Shown: in pieces, positions 23,728-32,093 of the stretch
Position numbering within the stretch: the first letter of the stretch is position 1
How the letters are laid out: each line of letters begins with the position of its first letter
NCBI GenBank assembly: GCA_019239975.1
Contig: JAFAZE010000139.1
Coordinates: forward strand, 1 to 43,227
Length of the DNA stretch: 43,227 nt
Reading direction: 5' to 3'
From: Streptosporangiaceae bacterium
Lineage (GTDB): Bacteria; Actinomycetota; Actinomycetes; Streptosporangiales; Streptosporangiaceae
Notes under the pieces: generated by a model
Told to the model about the DNA's origin: nothing
Database searches by the model: none
Seen by the model: only the letters and a program-made list of their open reading frames with translations
Made by a program: the position numbers and the translations under genes

Positions 23728-25182
23728 ATGGCCACGGTGAGATTCCCGGATGAGCCCGGTTTCACCGGCCGGTTCGCGCCGGTCCGGCTGGAAGGTGAGA
23801 TCCGCGGCCTGGAGGTAATCCAGGGCGAGGTGCCGGAGTCGCTGCGTGGCACCTTCTACCGGGTCGGCGCCGACCCGGCATGGCCGCCCGTCGTGCCGAA
23901 TGACTTCTACTTCAATGCTGACGGCATGGTGGCGATGTTCCGGTTCGAGAACGGCTATGTCGACTTCCGTAGCCGGTATGTGCGGACGCCGCGATTCCTG
24001 GCCGAGCGGGCGGCACGCCGGTCACTGTTCGGGGCGTACCGCAACCCGTATACCGATGATCCTTCGGTTACCGGGATCAGCCGTGGGCTGGCCAATACGA
24101 ACGTGTACTGGCACGCGGGACGGCTCCTGGCCTCCAAGGAGGACAGCGCCCCCATCCAGATCGACCCGGACACCCTGGAGACCGTCGGCGAGTGGACCTG
24201 GGCGGGCGACCTGGCGAGCCAGACCGCGACGGCGCACCCGAAGATCGACCCGCGCACCGGGGAACTGGTCTTCTTCGGGTATGCGGCGAAGGGCGAGACC
24301 ACGCCGGACATCGCCTACTACGAGGCGGACCGCGATGGGCGGATCATGCACGAGGCCTGGTTCCAGGCGCCCTATTCCAGCATGATCCACGACTGGGCGG
24401 TGACCGAGCACTTCGTGGTGTTCCCGATCATCCCGCTGACCAGCGACCTGGAGCGGCTGAAGGCGGGCGGCCCCTACTACGTGTGGGATGGCTCCAAGGA
24501 CGTCTACCTCGGGGTGGTGCCACGCCGCGGCTCGGACGTCCGTTGGTACCGGGGCACCAACCGGTTCGCCAGCCACATCATGAATGCCTTCGACGACGGC
24601 AGGTACGTCCACATCGACACTCCCGTCGGCGAGAACTCCGCGTTCCCGTGGTTCCCCGACATCACGGGGGCGCCATTCGACCCGGACAAGACCAAGGGTT
24701 ACCTGTCCCGGTGGACCATCGACACGATGGGCGAGACCGACGGGTTCACACAGCGACGGCTGACGAACTGCTCCGGCGAGTTCCCGCGCACCGACGACCG
24801 GTGGGCCACCCGCGGGTACCGCTTCGGCGTTATCAACCTGACCGACGTTCCCGGCCAGACGCCTGCCGACGGAATGCCGGGGTTCCGCTGGCTGGCTTCG
24901 ATCGATCTGGCGACACAGGCCATGAAGCGGCGGTTCGCCGGAGACGACAGCACGGTGCAGGAGGCGATCTTCGTCCCGCCGCGCCCCGACGCCCCGCACG
25001 GCGACGGATATGTGATGCAACTCGTCGACCGGCACGCCCTGGCCCGGACCGACCTGCTGATCCTGGATGCCCGGCAGGTCGACGGTCAGCCGGTGGCCAC
25101 GGTGAAGATCCCGATCAGGATGCCGGGCGGCCTGCACGGAAATTGGGTGACCGCGGAGCAGCTCGCCAGGAGGGCCGCATGA
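23728..25182 (+). CDS. Carotenoid oxygenase / lignostilbene dioxygenase family enzyme
   Basis: A 484-residue non-heme iron dioxygenase. ATG 23728 has GGAGG five to six bases upstream. The four iron-binding histidines of the seven-bladed propeller are present: His170 (TATAHPKID), His221 (SMIHDWAVTEHFVVFP), His283 (NRFASHIMNAFDDG) and His470 (GGLHGNW). The EVPESLRGTFYRVGADP start and FNADGMVAMFRF also fit. The family cleaves C=C bonds in carotenoids, stilbenes or phenylpropanoids. The closest-looking group is bacterial lignostilbene/isoeugenol-type enzymes. IclR control and the SnoaL partner suggest catabolism of an aromatic compound, not apocarotenoid formation. It overlaps the next gene by ATGA. 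Confidence 0.9.
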   Translation: MATVRFPDEPGFTGRFAPVRLEGEIRGLEVIQGEVPESLRGTFYRVGADPAWPPVVPNDFYFNADGMVAMFRFENGYVDFRSRYVRTPRFLAERAARRSLFGAYRNPYTDDPSVTGISRGLANTNVYWHAGRLLASKEDSAPIQIDPDTLETVGEWTWAGDLASQTATAHPKIDPRTGELVFFGYAAKGETTPDIAYYEADRDGRIMHEAWFQAPYSSMIHDWAVTEHFVVFPIIPLTSDLERLKAGGPYYVWDGSKDVYLGVVPRRGSDVRWYRGTNRFASHIMNAFDDGRYVHIDTPVGENSAFPWFPDITGAPFDPDKTKGYLSRWTIDTMGETDGFTQRRLTNCSGEFPRTDDRWATRGYRFGVINLTDVPGQTPADGMPGFRWLASIDLATQAMKRRFAGDDSTVQEAIFVPPRPDAPHGDGYVMQLVDRHALARTDLLILDARQVDGQPVATVKIPIRMPGGLHGNWVTAEQLARRAA

Positions 25183-25835
25183 ACGACACCGTGGCAGCGC
25201 TCGAACACCGGCTGGGCATTGTCGAGGACACGCTCGCCATCCGCAACCTGCAGCACGCCTACGGCTACTACCTCGACAAGTGCCTGTACGACGAGGTCGT
25301 TGATCTGTTCGCGGACGACGGCCGGGTTGTGTTCATCGGCGGCGTCTACAAGGGGCGTGCGGGCATCGCCCGGCTGTACACCGGCCGGTTCCGGACCCGC
25401 TTCGCGAACGGCGTCAACGGCCCCGTGCACGGACGTCTGCTGGATCATCCGCAACTCCAGGACATCCTCCACGTGAGTGAGGACCGGCGGACGGCATACG
25501 GCCGGTTCCGCACGCTGATGCAGGCCGGTACACACGAGAGTGCCGGCGAGCCGCGGCAATGGTGGGAAGGCGGGCTGTACGAGAACACCTACGTGGCGTC
25601 CGGCGGCACCTGGAGAATCAGCGTCCTCTTCTACCGGCCGTTCTGGCATGGCACCTTCGAGCAGGGATGGGCTCACACGCCGCCGGACTATGTACCCAAC
25701 GCCTCCGTCACATTCCCAGAGGACCCGTACGGCCCGGATGAGCTCATGCCGGATCCGCCGCGGCTATGGCCGGACACGGCCATCTTCCCCTTCCACTACC
25801 GGCACCCGGTAACAGGCAAGCAGGTCGCGGGATGA
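25179..25835 (+). CDS. SnoaL-like (NTF2-fold, PF13577-type) protein
   Basis: A 218-residue protein from ATG 25179, which overlaps the dioxygenase stop by four bases and has AGGAGG five bases upstream, so the two are translated together. The NTF2-like fold starts after a short helix: IRNLQHAYGYYLDKCLYDEV, then DLFADDGRVVFIGGVYKGRAG and VHGRLLDHPQLQDILHVSED. This SnoaL_4 type is common next to aromatic-degrading enzymes and includes isomerases, dehydratases and hydrolases. The C-terminal ~60 residues (DYVPNASVTFPEDPYGPDEL, IFPFHYRHPVTGKQ) extend beyond the core fold. It likely processes the dioxygenase product or substrate; the reaction is unknown. Confidence 0.82.
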   Translation: MNDTVAALEHRLGIVEDTLAIRNLQHAYGYYLDKCLYDEVVDLFADDGRVVFIGGVYKGRAGIARLYTGRFRTRFANGVNGPVHGRLLDHPQLQDILHVSEDRRTAYGRFRTLMQAGTHESAGEPRQWWEGGLYENTYVASGGTWRISVLFYRPFWHGTFEQGWAHTPPDYVPNASVTFPEDPYGPDELMPDPPRLWPDTAIFPFHYRHPVTGKQVAG

Positions 25836-26010
25836 CCCGCCGCGGGTGGCGGCTACTCGACGGGTCTGGCCGAGCCAGAGGCGCGATCGGTCCAGGAGAT
25901 CTGTGACCAGGGGCGCCGGGTGACCGCCAGCGCGTTGACGACCCTGAGCACCCGGCTGGGTGCCTGCTCACGATGGCCGTAGCGCGCCTGGGTTGCTGTA
26001 GAGGACGGCG
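25836..26010. other. Intergenic region
   Basis: Nothing supported in these 175 bases between the SnoaL gene (plus) and the possible small gene (minus). Confidence 0.35.
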
Positions 26011-26163
26011 TCACTGTGTGCTCAGGTAATTACCGGCGGGCGGGAACGGCGGGGGAAGCTCGATCCCCAGGGACTCCAGCCGACTGGCGATCGTCATGGC
26101 CAGAGTGTACCGGCCCGCATTGAAGAGGCGGGCCAGCGTCCAGCCCGCTCCATTCCCGCCCAT
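26011..26163 (-). CDS. Possible small protein or C-terminal relic
   Basis: A 50-residue frame from ATG 26163: MGGNGAGWTLARLFNAGRY, TLAMTIASRLESLGIELP, then PPFPPAGNYLSTQ and stop. The amphipathic helix and clean proline-rich end look protein-like, and the frame extends sensibly upstream (NEFSLGHYSQV) to a TGA near 26204. There is no good ribosome site. It may be the tail of a lost gene. Family not recognised. Confidence 0.35.
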   Translation of the reverse strand: MGGNGAGWTLARLFNAGRYTLAMTIASRLESLGIELPPPFPPAGNYLSTQ

Positions 26164-26211
26164 CACCTGGCTGTAGTGACCAAGGGAAAATTCGTTTCCG
26201 TGCTTGCAGTC

Positions 26212-26646
26212 TCATCCGGGCCCAAACGTCAACTTTGGCGGAGCCCTGTACACAGACGTGGGACCGATAAGGTCCCATCTGTTGCCGGAGATGTCGAGGA
26301 ACACTGCGACGCGGCCGTACGGTTCGATGCGCGGTGCCGCGAGGAACTGCACGCCCGCAGATGCCATCCGCGCATATGCGGCATCGAAGTCCTCGACATA
26401 GAGAAAGAAACCCACGCGCCCGGCGGCTTGCCTGCCGACGATGGCGGCTTGCTCGTCTCCGTCAGCCCGCGCGAGCAGCAGGCCGGTCTGCGCACCCGGC
26501 GGCCGGACCACCACCCACCTCTTGGACCGCCCGTCGTTCGTCAGGGCCGGAGAGTCCTCCACGAGCTCGAAGCCCAGTACGTCCACGAAGAAGCCGATGG
26601 CCGGGTCGTACTCGCTGACCACGACGGCAATGAGGCCGAGATGCAC
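26212..26646 (-). CDS. VOC-family (glyoxalase-like) protein, single domain
   Basis: A 144-residue protein starting at GTG 26646, directly after a TATGCT box six bases upstream, so probably leaderless. The VOC fold is clear: MHLGLIAVVVSEYDPAIGFF, VDVLGFELVEDSPALTND, WVVVRPPGAQTGLLLARADG, VGFFLYVEDFDAAYARM, and VAVFLDISGNRWDLIGP. His2 and a later Glu (EPYG) are candidate metal ligands. Members include lactoylglutathione lyase, fosfomycin-type resistance proteins and ring-cleaving dioxygenases; which applies is not clear. It is unrelated to the two-domain VOC gene at 8825 except in fold. Confidence 0.88.
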   Translation of the reverse strand: MHLGLIAVVVSEYDPAIGFFVDVLGFELVEDSPALTNDGRSKRWVVVRPPGAQTGLLLARADGDEQAAIVGRQAAGRVGFFLYVEDFDAAYARMASAGVQFLAAPRIEPYGRVAVFLDISGNRWDLIGPTSVYRAPPKLTFGPG

Positions 26647-26658
26647 GGCGCCAGCATA
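26647..26658 (-). promoter_or_regulatory. -10 element TATGCT six bases before GTG (leaderless start)
   Basis: TATGCT at 26658 to 26653 on the minus strand, then six bases, then the GTG start of the VOC gene. No ribosome site is seen. Confidence 0.5.
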
Positions 26659-26998
26659 CGGGCGCACCTTCGCTGCTTCCGTCTCAACGGTAACGACCGC
26701 GGCAGGCAATCACCGGCTCACTGCACACTCGGCTCGTCGTGAACGCTGACCCGCCGAGCAGCGGTGGGGCCGGGGCGGACCGCTGGCACGCACCACCGTT
26801 CGTTCGGCAAAATTTTTTAAGTCTTCTGAACGGACGGTGGCCTTACGGTCACGATCGGCGAATCCTCTCCTGGTGGCAACGTCGCGGTCGTGAGCGTGGC
26901 CCGAATTGAGCCGCCAGTTCGGCGGATCAGCGCGACCGGAGCCCTCGGCCGCGGACCACGGCGCCCATCGGTGGGCCAGAAACACGGTACCGCCGGGC
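26659..26998. other. Intergenic region with a short A/T-rich run
   Basis: About 340 bases without a supported gene. AAAATTTTTTAA at about 26810-26821 is unusual in this DNA; it lies about 180 bases past the 3' end of the phosphoesterase gene and could be part of a terminator or a promoter. Confidence 0.35.
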
Positions 26999-28459
26999 CT
27001 ACCAGGTGCCCCAGGCCAGCGCCGGCGCGGGCAGCTCCGGCGGCGTCAAGAATGCCGGCGGAGCCGTCAGGTCCAGTGCGCCGAGCGGCGAGGTCGCCGC
27101 CGCGTCCCGCCGGGTCAGCGCGGGCAGGTTCCACTTTTCCTCGATGAGCTTCAGCACCGAGGTGTGGTCGAATATGTCCGACAGGACGCAGTCCGGCCGC
27201 GCGTAGGGTGACACGATCACGGCGGGCACCCGGAACCCGTAGGTGTCGTAGGCGCCGGGGCCCGCGACGAGCTGCTCGGCATGCCGCACATAGCCAGGGA
27301 ACAGCACCTTCAGCAGGCTACGCAGCGGGGACGGGTGCGCGACCAGGCTGCGGCCGGGGACGTCGTCCGGCGGCACCGCCGCGGGCGGGGCGACATGGTC
27401 GTAGTAGCCGCCGTGCTCGTCGTAGGTCCAGATGAGCAGCGTGTCCGCCCAGGCCGGGCCGTGCATGACCCGGCTGATCACCTCGGCGGCGAAGCTCTCC
27501 CCCTTGCGGATGTCTTGCGGATTCTCCTCCGAGAAGCTGCGGAAGTCCGGGTCGACGATGCAGAACGACGGGAGGCTGCCGGAGTCGGCATCGGCGAAGA
27601 ACCGCTCGATGCTGCGGACGTGGGCCATGTAGCCGGCCATACCGAGCGGGTAAATGGCCGAGGTGAACTGAAGATCCCGCTTGAACACGTCGCTGGTCTT
27701 GCGCATCGGACGGCCGAGGGAGGACAGATGGTGCCGGGTCCGGCGGCGCCGGTACCGCACGTAGCGGCGGAAATCGGACTGGTCGCAGCCGGCCGGCCGG
27801 TAGTTGACCCAGGAGATCTCATGCCGGGTCAGCATGTCCATGATCGTGCCGGCCCGCGGCCGGTCCAGCAGGTTGAAGGGCAGGTCATCCATCAGGCCGT
27901 TGGCCGTCCCGGCCAGCAGGAACCGGCGGTTCGGAAACGTCGGCCCGAGGCACGAGCTGAACCAGTGGTCAGCCAGCGGAAAGGTCCGGGCCAGCCCGTG
28001 GTAGAAGGGCAGATCCTGGCCGGTCCAGTAGCTCATCGCCGCGGTCTTGTCGCCCTCGGGCGAGGCCTGCTCGGTCGAGGTCACGAAACCGTTCATCTTG
28101 CCGCCAGCCCACTGTGTGTGGCTGGCGCTCCAGCTCTGGCAGGGCGCGCCGTGTTCCTGCACGGTGGAACCCGCGTGGTAGGCCCGGATCATGGTGCCCG
28201 CAGAGTCAGGATTCTCGGCATCCGGCGTTCCGTCGTCACCGAGCGGGAACCCCTCCCCCCGTCCGAGGGTGCCGAGGTAGTTGTCGAAGGAGTGGTTCTC
28301 CATCATCACGATGACGATGTGCTTGATCTGCGGCAGCATGTCGGTGCCGGCCGGGCGGGAGGGATCGGGCCGGCTGCCCGGCCGGTCATGGCGCGTCCGC
28401 CGCTCCCGCTGGCGCAGCTTCTGGCGTTCGATCCGCTCCCAGGTGCTCGCGCTGGTCAT
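26999..28459 (-). CDS. PLC-type phosphoesterase (PF04185, acid phosphatase/phospholipase C family)
   Basis: A 486-residue enzyme; ATG 28459 follows a GGAGGG site by about nine bases. The family motifs are clear: IKHIVIVMMENHSFDNYLGT with the metal-binding ENHSFD, ADHWFSSCLGPTFPNR, SFCIVDPDF, LLIWTYDEHGGYYDHV with the DEHGG metal site, and RVPAVIVSPYAR. Members hydrolyse phosphate mono- or diesters, including phospholipids. Unlike most secreted phospholipases C, no Tat or Sec signal is visible: the N-terminus is charged (SASTWERIERQKLRQRERRT), so it may be cytoplasmic or exported by another route. It lies beside other lipid-phosphate genes. Confidence 0.9.
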   Translation of the reverse strand: MTSASTWERIERQKLRQRERRTRHDRPGSRPDPSRPAGTDMLPQIKHIVIVMMENHSFDNYLGTLGRGEGFPLGDDGTPDAENPDSAGTMIRAYHAGSTVQEHGAPCQSWSASHTQWAGGKMNGFVTSTEQASPEGDKTAAMSYWTGQDLPFYHGLARTFPLADHWFSSCLGPTFPNRRFLLAGTANGLMDDLPFNLLDRPRAGTIMDMLTRHEISWVNYRPAGCDQSDFRRYVRYRRRRTRHHLSSLGRPMRKTSDVFKRDLQFTSAIYPLGMAGYMAHVRSIERFFADADSGSLPSFCIVDPDFRSFSEENPQDIRKGESFAAEVISRVMHGPAWADTLLIWTYDEHGGYYDHVAPPAAVPPDDVPGRSLVAHPSPLRSLLKVLFPGYVRHAEQLVAGPGAYDTYGFRVPAVIVSPYARPDCVLSDIFDHTSVLKLIEEKWNLPALTRRDAAATSPLGALDLTAPPAFLTPPELPAPALAWGTW

Positions 28460-28539
28460 GTCAGCCCGCCCTCCGCTGCTCGCTCGGGCCCACGGCCGGT
28501 TCTGGTCATAGTCTTTGGTGATCGTTGTCGCGCCTCACC

Positions 28540-30021
28540 CTAACGGGTTGCGGGCGCGGTTTCCCGGCTGTGGTCGGCTGCCTTGTGGCGGGGCAGGCCC
28601 AAGGGCCTGCGGCCGGTGCGGTCGAGGCCGTCCTGGTTCGGCTTGATCAGCATCGTGGTCGCGGTCAGCCAGAGCGCGGCGAACAGGATGCTGGCGAGGA
28701 TGTCGGTGGGGTGATGCTCGCCCCGGTACATGCGGGCCGTGGCGATCATGACCGGCATGACGACCGCGGGGATCAGGAACAGGTAGCGCCACCAGCCGCG
28801 GGCATGGCCGATGACCAGGATGGCGATGCCGGCATACAGGCATGTGGTCGCGGCCATGTGGCCCGACGGGAACGCCGACGTGGGCAGGTGCGAGTCCATG
28901 TGCGGAACGTCCGGCCGCGGTCGCTTGACGACGCCGGCGACCGTCAGGAACGCGGCCAGCTCGCCGAACATGACCACGGCGAGGAAGATCACCGGGCGCC
29001 AGTGCCGGGTGACGGCGATGAACACCACGCAGGTGGCGACGCTCACGATGAGGATGTCCTGGGTTGCCCCGAGGTTGCTGGCGATCAGGCTCCAGTGGTT
29101 CAGCGTGACCGTGCGGTGCGCGGCGAACCAGTGCGGAATCGTATGGTCGCCAAGCAGGTTGCCGTTCCCGTTGCGGGTGATCATGATCAGCTTGCCGATG
29201 CCGGTGAGGGCACCGACGATCAGCACCCAGATCACCACTACTCCAGCGGCGATACGGCCGTAGGTGCGAGCGCGGTCATGGTGCATGGTTGTCTCCGGTT
29301 CGGTCGGCTCGAGGTCGGTGCGGGCCTCGGGCTCAAGGCCCTCGGTCACCGGATTGGTCACCGGATCGCCGGTGACCTGGCGGGATATTTCGAAGGCGAA
29401 GGCGGTGATGCCCAGCCAGGTGATGCCGAGCGCCCAGCCGCCCAGCACGTCGGATAGGTAGTGCACGCCGAGCAGGAGCCGGCTGATGCCGATCGCGGCG
29501 ATCAGCGTGACGATCACGGCGGTGAGCACACGGCGCCACGTCCCGCGCGTCGCGGGAAGGAAGACCAGGAACAGCGCGCCGTAGCAGACGATCGAGCCGA
29601 GCGCATGCCCGCTCGGGAAGCTGTTGCCATTGCCGTGCGCGATCGGGTGCGCCACCACCGGGCGCAGCCTTCCGACGAGCGCCTTGAGCACCGGGTCGAG
29701 CACCAGCGCGCCCGCGCCGGTGACCAGGAGGTAGGCCGTCAGCCGCCACCTCCGCCGGAGGGCGAGCACGAGTGCGGCCGCCCCGATCAGCGTCCACAGC
29801 ACGCCGCCGCTGCCCAGCCAGGTAACCGCCTTGACGATGCTGACGACCACGGAGTGCCCGGCGACCAGGCTGTTCAGCCCGGTCGCGGCGCCGTGATCGG
29901 CCGACTCCAGCGGCGCCCACTGGAGCCCTACCAGCAGGAGCAGGAGCGCAAAAAGAAGAGCCGCCGCGGTGACGATCGCAAGCGGGGCGAGAGTACGCCG
30001 GGTAGCCGCTGGAACCGACAT
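28540..30021 (-). CDS. Tandem PAP2 membrane phosphatase (two PAP2 domains in one protein)
   Basis: About 493 residues from ATG 30021 (AGGAGG only three bases away; ATG 30039 is an alternative start). Two PAP2 lipid-phosphatase domains are joined. The first has KALVGRLRP (113-121), PSGHALGS (136-143) and SRLLLGVHYLSDVLGG (from 180); the second has VVKRPRPD, AFPSGHMAATTCLYAG and ARMYRGEHHPTDILA. All three catalytic motifs occur in each half; the second has Ala in place of the usual Ser of the third motif. About ten hydrophobic segments are seen. Each domain alone would remove phosphate from lipids such as phosphatidate or undecaprenyl pyrophosphate at the outer face of the membrane. The fusion is uncommon. 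Confidence 0.87.
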   Translation of the reverse strand: MSVPAATRRTLAPLAIVTAAALLFALLLLLVGLQWAPLESADHGAATGLNSLVAGHSVVVSIVKAVTWLGSGGVLWTLIGAAALVLALRRRWRLTAYLLVTGAGALVLDPVLKALVGRLRPVVAHPIAHGNGNSFPSGHALGSIVCYGALFLVFLPATRGTWRRVLTAVIVTLIAAIGISRLLLGVHYLSDVLGGWALGITWLGITAFAFEISRQVTGDPVTNPVTEGLEPEARTDLEPTEPETTMHHDRARTYGRIAAGVVVIWVLIVGALTGIGKLIMITRNGNGNLLGDHTIPHWFAAHRTVTLNHWSLIASNLGATQDILIVSVATCVVFIAVTRHWRPVIFLAVVMFGELAAFLTVAGVVKRPRPDVPHMDSHLPTSAFPSGHMAATTCLYAGIAILVIGHARGWWRYLFLIPAVVMPVMIATARMYRGEHHPTDILASILFAALWLTATTMLIKPNQDGLDRTGRRPLGLPRHKAADHSRETAPATR

Positions 30022-30283
30022 GGCCCTCCTACTGCCCATTGTGAACTGTTTCACGCCTATCACTGCCGCCTTTACTGTCGCGCCTGTTCGGCGCGGCGGG
30101 CGATGGCGGGCGGCGATATGGGAATCGCGGCGCGACTGATTCCTGACCGGAATAGGAAACGCTTTCAGCAATCCGGACAGGTGAATCACAAGATGCATGG
30201 ATGGTGACATTCCGGCCAGTAGGCGGTGTGCCGAGCCCGTGGTTGTTGACGTTTGCCGGCTCGCCCACGAGGTAGTGACGGGT

Positions 30284-31105
30284 ATGCACTCTGTATCAGC
30301 GCCGGACGTAACACGTAGCGCAAGGCGGGCTTCCGACAGCCCGGCCGCGCACTTCCTGGCCCGTGCGGGCCTGACAGCGCGCGGTGTCATTTATATCCTG
30401 GTCGGCTGGGTCGCGGTGCTGGTCGCACTGGGCCACAGCTCTCGCGAGGCGGACCAGCAGGGTGCCTTGCAGCTGCTCGCGGGCAAATCCTACGGACTGG
30501 TCCCGCTCTGGCTGCTCGGCATCGGCTTCGCGGGCTATGCGCTGTGGCGGCTGAGCGAGGCCGCGTTCGGCGTCACCGGTGAGCCGCCCGGGGCCGGCCC
30601 CAGGCTCAAGTCGCTGGCGCGAGCGGTCATCTACGCCGGCCTGTCTTACCTGACGTTCACGGTGATCTCCGGCACGGATCGCAGCCAGGCTGGCCGGCAG
30701 CAGGACATGACGGCCACCGCCATGCAGCACGCGCCCGGCCGGGTGCTGGTCGGCGTCGTAGGGCTGATCATCGTCGCCTGCGGCATCGCCCTGGTCGTCG
30801 AGGGTGCTCGCAAGAAGTTCATGAAGTATCTGCAGACGGCCCGGATGAGCGCCAGGACGCGTCGCGTCGTCGAGCTGCTGGGCATGACGGGATCCATCGC
30901 GCGAGGGCTGGTCTTCGCCCTGGCCGGCGTGCTGGTGATCGATGCGGCGGTCACCCATAAGGCATCCGAGTCCGGCGGCATCGACAAGGCGCTGCTGACA
31001 CTGCGGGATCAGCCGTTCGGCGAGTTCCTGGTGATGCTGGCCGCGCTCGGCCTCATTGTCTTCGGTGTCTACGGGCTGTGCGAGGCGCGCTGGCGGAAGG
31101 TCTGA
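30284..31105 (+). CDS. DUF1206 domain membrane protein
   Basis: A 273-residue protein with three repeats of a two-helix DUF1206 unit, typical of actinomycetes. Repeat 1: ARAGLTARGVIYILVGWVAV, then LLGIGFAGYALWRLSEA. Repeat 2: SLARAVIYAGLSYLTFTVIS and VVGLIIVACGIALVVEG. Repeat 3: GSIARGLVFALAGVLVIDAA, ending GLIVFGVYGLCEARWRKV. It should span the membrane about six times. Function is unknown. It is divergent from the PAP2 gene and is followed after 61 bases by the lipid kinase gene, suggesting a lipid or envelope role. The ATG at 30284 has only a weak GAGG site. Confidence 0.88.
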   Translation: MHSVSAPDVTRSARRASDSPAAHFLARAGLTARGVIYILVGWVAVLVALGHSSREADQQGALQLLAGKSYGLVPLWLLGIGFAGYALWRLSEAAFGVTGEPPGAGPRLKSLARAVIYAGLSYLTFTVISGTDRSQAGRQQDMTATAMQHAPGRVLVGVVGLIIVACGIALVVEGARKKFMKYLQTARMSARTRRVVELLGMTGSIARGLVFALAGVLVIDAAVTHKASESGGIDKALLTLRDQPFGEFLVMLAALGLIVFGVYGLCEARWRKV

Positions 31106-31166
31106 GCCCAGCGGGAACGCTCGCTCGCGAACGGACGCCGACTCGGACTCGGAAAGGATAACTGGC

Positions 31167-32093
31167 GTGGCTGACGTCGCTGTGGTGGCGCACTCACGGA
31201 AGAGCTTTGGGGGCGGGCTTCCCGAACTGCGGCGAATCCTGGCCCTCGAAGGCGTGACCGATCCCCTCTGGTACGAGGTGAAGAAGAGCCGCCGCGCTCC
31301 CAGGTACGCGCGGCGGGCAGCGGCCAAGGGGGCTGACGTGATGTTCGTCTGGGGTGGCGATGGCACCGTCCAGCGCTGCATCGATGCCGTGGCCGACACG
31401 GACACGGCCGTGGCGATCCTGCCCGCGGGGACCGCGAATCTGCTGGCTGCGAACCTGAAGGTGCCACGCGATCTCGCCGAGGCGGTGCGGGTCGGGTTGC
31501 ACGGCGACCGGCGCCGGCTAGATACCGGCTCGGTAAACGGTGAGCGTTTCACGGTGATGGCGGGCGCGGGCTTCGACGCGCGGATGATCTCCGACGCCGA
31601 CCGGGGCACGAAGGACCGGCTGGGCCGCGCCGCCTACGTCGTCACCGGGATCAGGAACCTCAGTGCACGCCGGGTGAGGGCGACCATAAAGGTGGACGGC
31701 AAACGCTTCTTCAAAGGCAAGGTCTCGTGCGTGCTGACTGCGAATGTTGGCAAGATACTCGGCGGAGTCGATGCCTTTCCGCAGGCGCAACCGAATGACG
31801 GGCGCCTCGAGCTGGGGGTGGTGAACGCCAGGAATCCGGTCCAGTGGGCCCGGATGTTCGGCCGGCTCGCCCTGGGGCATCCAGAGCGGTCACCCTTCGT
31901 CAAGGTGACGCAGGGAAAAAAGTTCAGGATCCAGTTCGATCAGAAGGTCCGCTTCGAGCTTGATGGCGGCGCGCGCCCGGCCAGCAAGAAGCTGCGCATC
32001 AAAGTCCACCCAAGCTCGGTCACGGTCTGCGTCCCGCCGGGTGCCGCGGATGAACGCGGCCACCGGGCGGCGCAGGTCCGGGCCGTGAGCTGA
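31167..32093 (+). CDS. Diacylglycerol kinase-like lipid kinase (YegS/DagK family)
   Basis: A 308-residue protein from GTG 31167, with AAGGA about ten bases upstream. The catalytic-domain hallmark VWGGDGTVQR is at 61-70 (GGDGT 63-67), followed by the LPAGTANLLAANLKVP loop. The later LDTGSVNGERFTVMAGAGFDA and ELDGGARPASKKLRIKVHPS segments fit the C-terminal domain of this family. It would phosphorylate diacylglycerol or a related lipid on the inner face of the membrane, the reverse of the PAP2 reaction next to it. Good company is the DUF1206 gene 61 bases upstream. The last ~150 bases overlap the open frame of the acyltransferase on the other strand. Confidence 0.9.
   Translation: MADVAVVAHSRKSFGGGLPELRRILALEGVTDPLWYEVKKSRRAPRYARRAAAKGADVMFVWGGDGTVQRCIDAVADTDTAVAILPAGTANLLAANLKVPRDLAEAVRVGLHGDRRRLDTGSVNGERFTVMAGAGFDARMISDADRGTKDRLGRAAYVVTGIRNLSARRVRATIKVDGKRFFKGKVSCVLTANVGKILGGVDAFPQAQPNDGRLELGVVNARNPVQWARMFGRLALGHPERSPFVKVTQGKKFRIQFDQKVRFELDGGARPASKKLRIKVHPSSVTVCVPPGAADERGHRAAQVRAVS

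Noticed and set aside
23728..25182. The dioxygenase as part of the carotenoid pathway at 37-43 kb
   Set aside because: It is about 13 kb away, under an IclR-type regulator, and looks closer to lignostilbene-type enzymes; a link is possible but unsupported.
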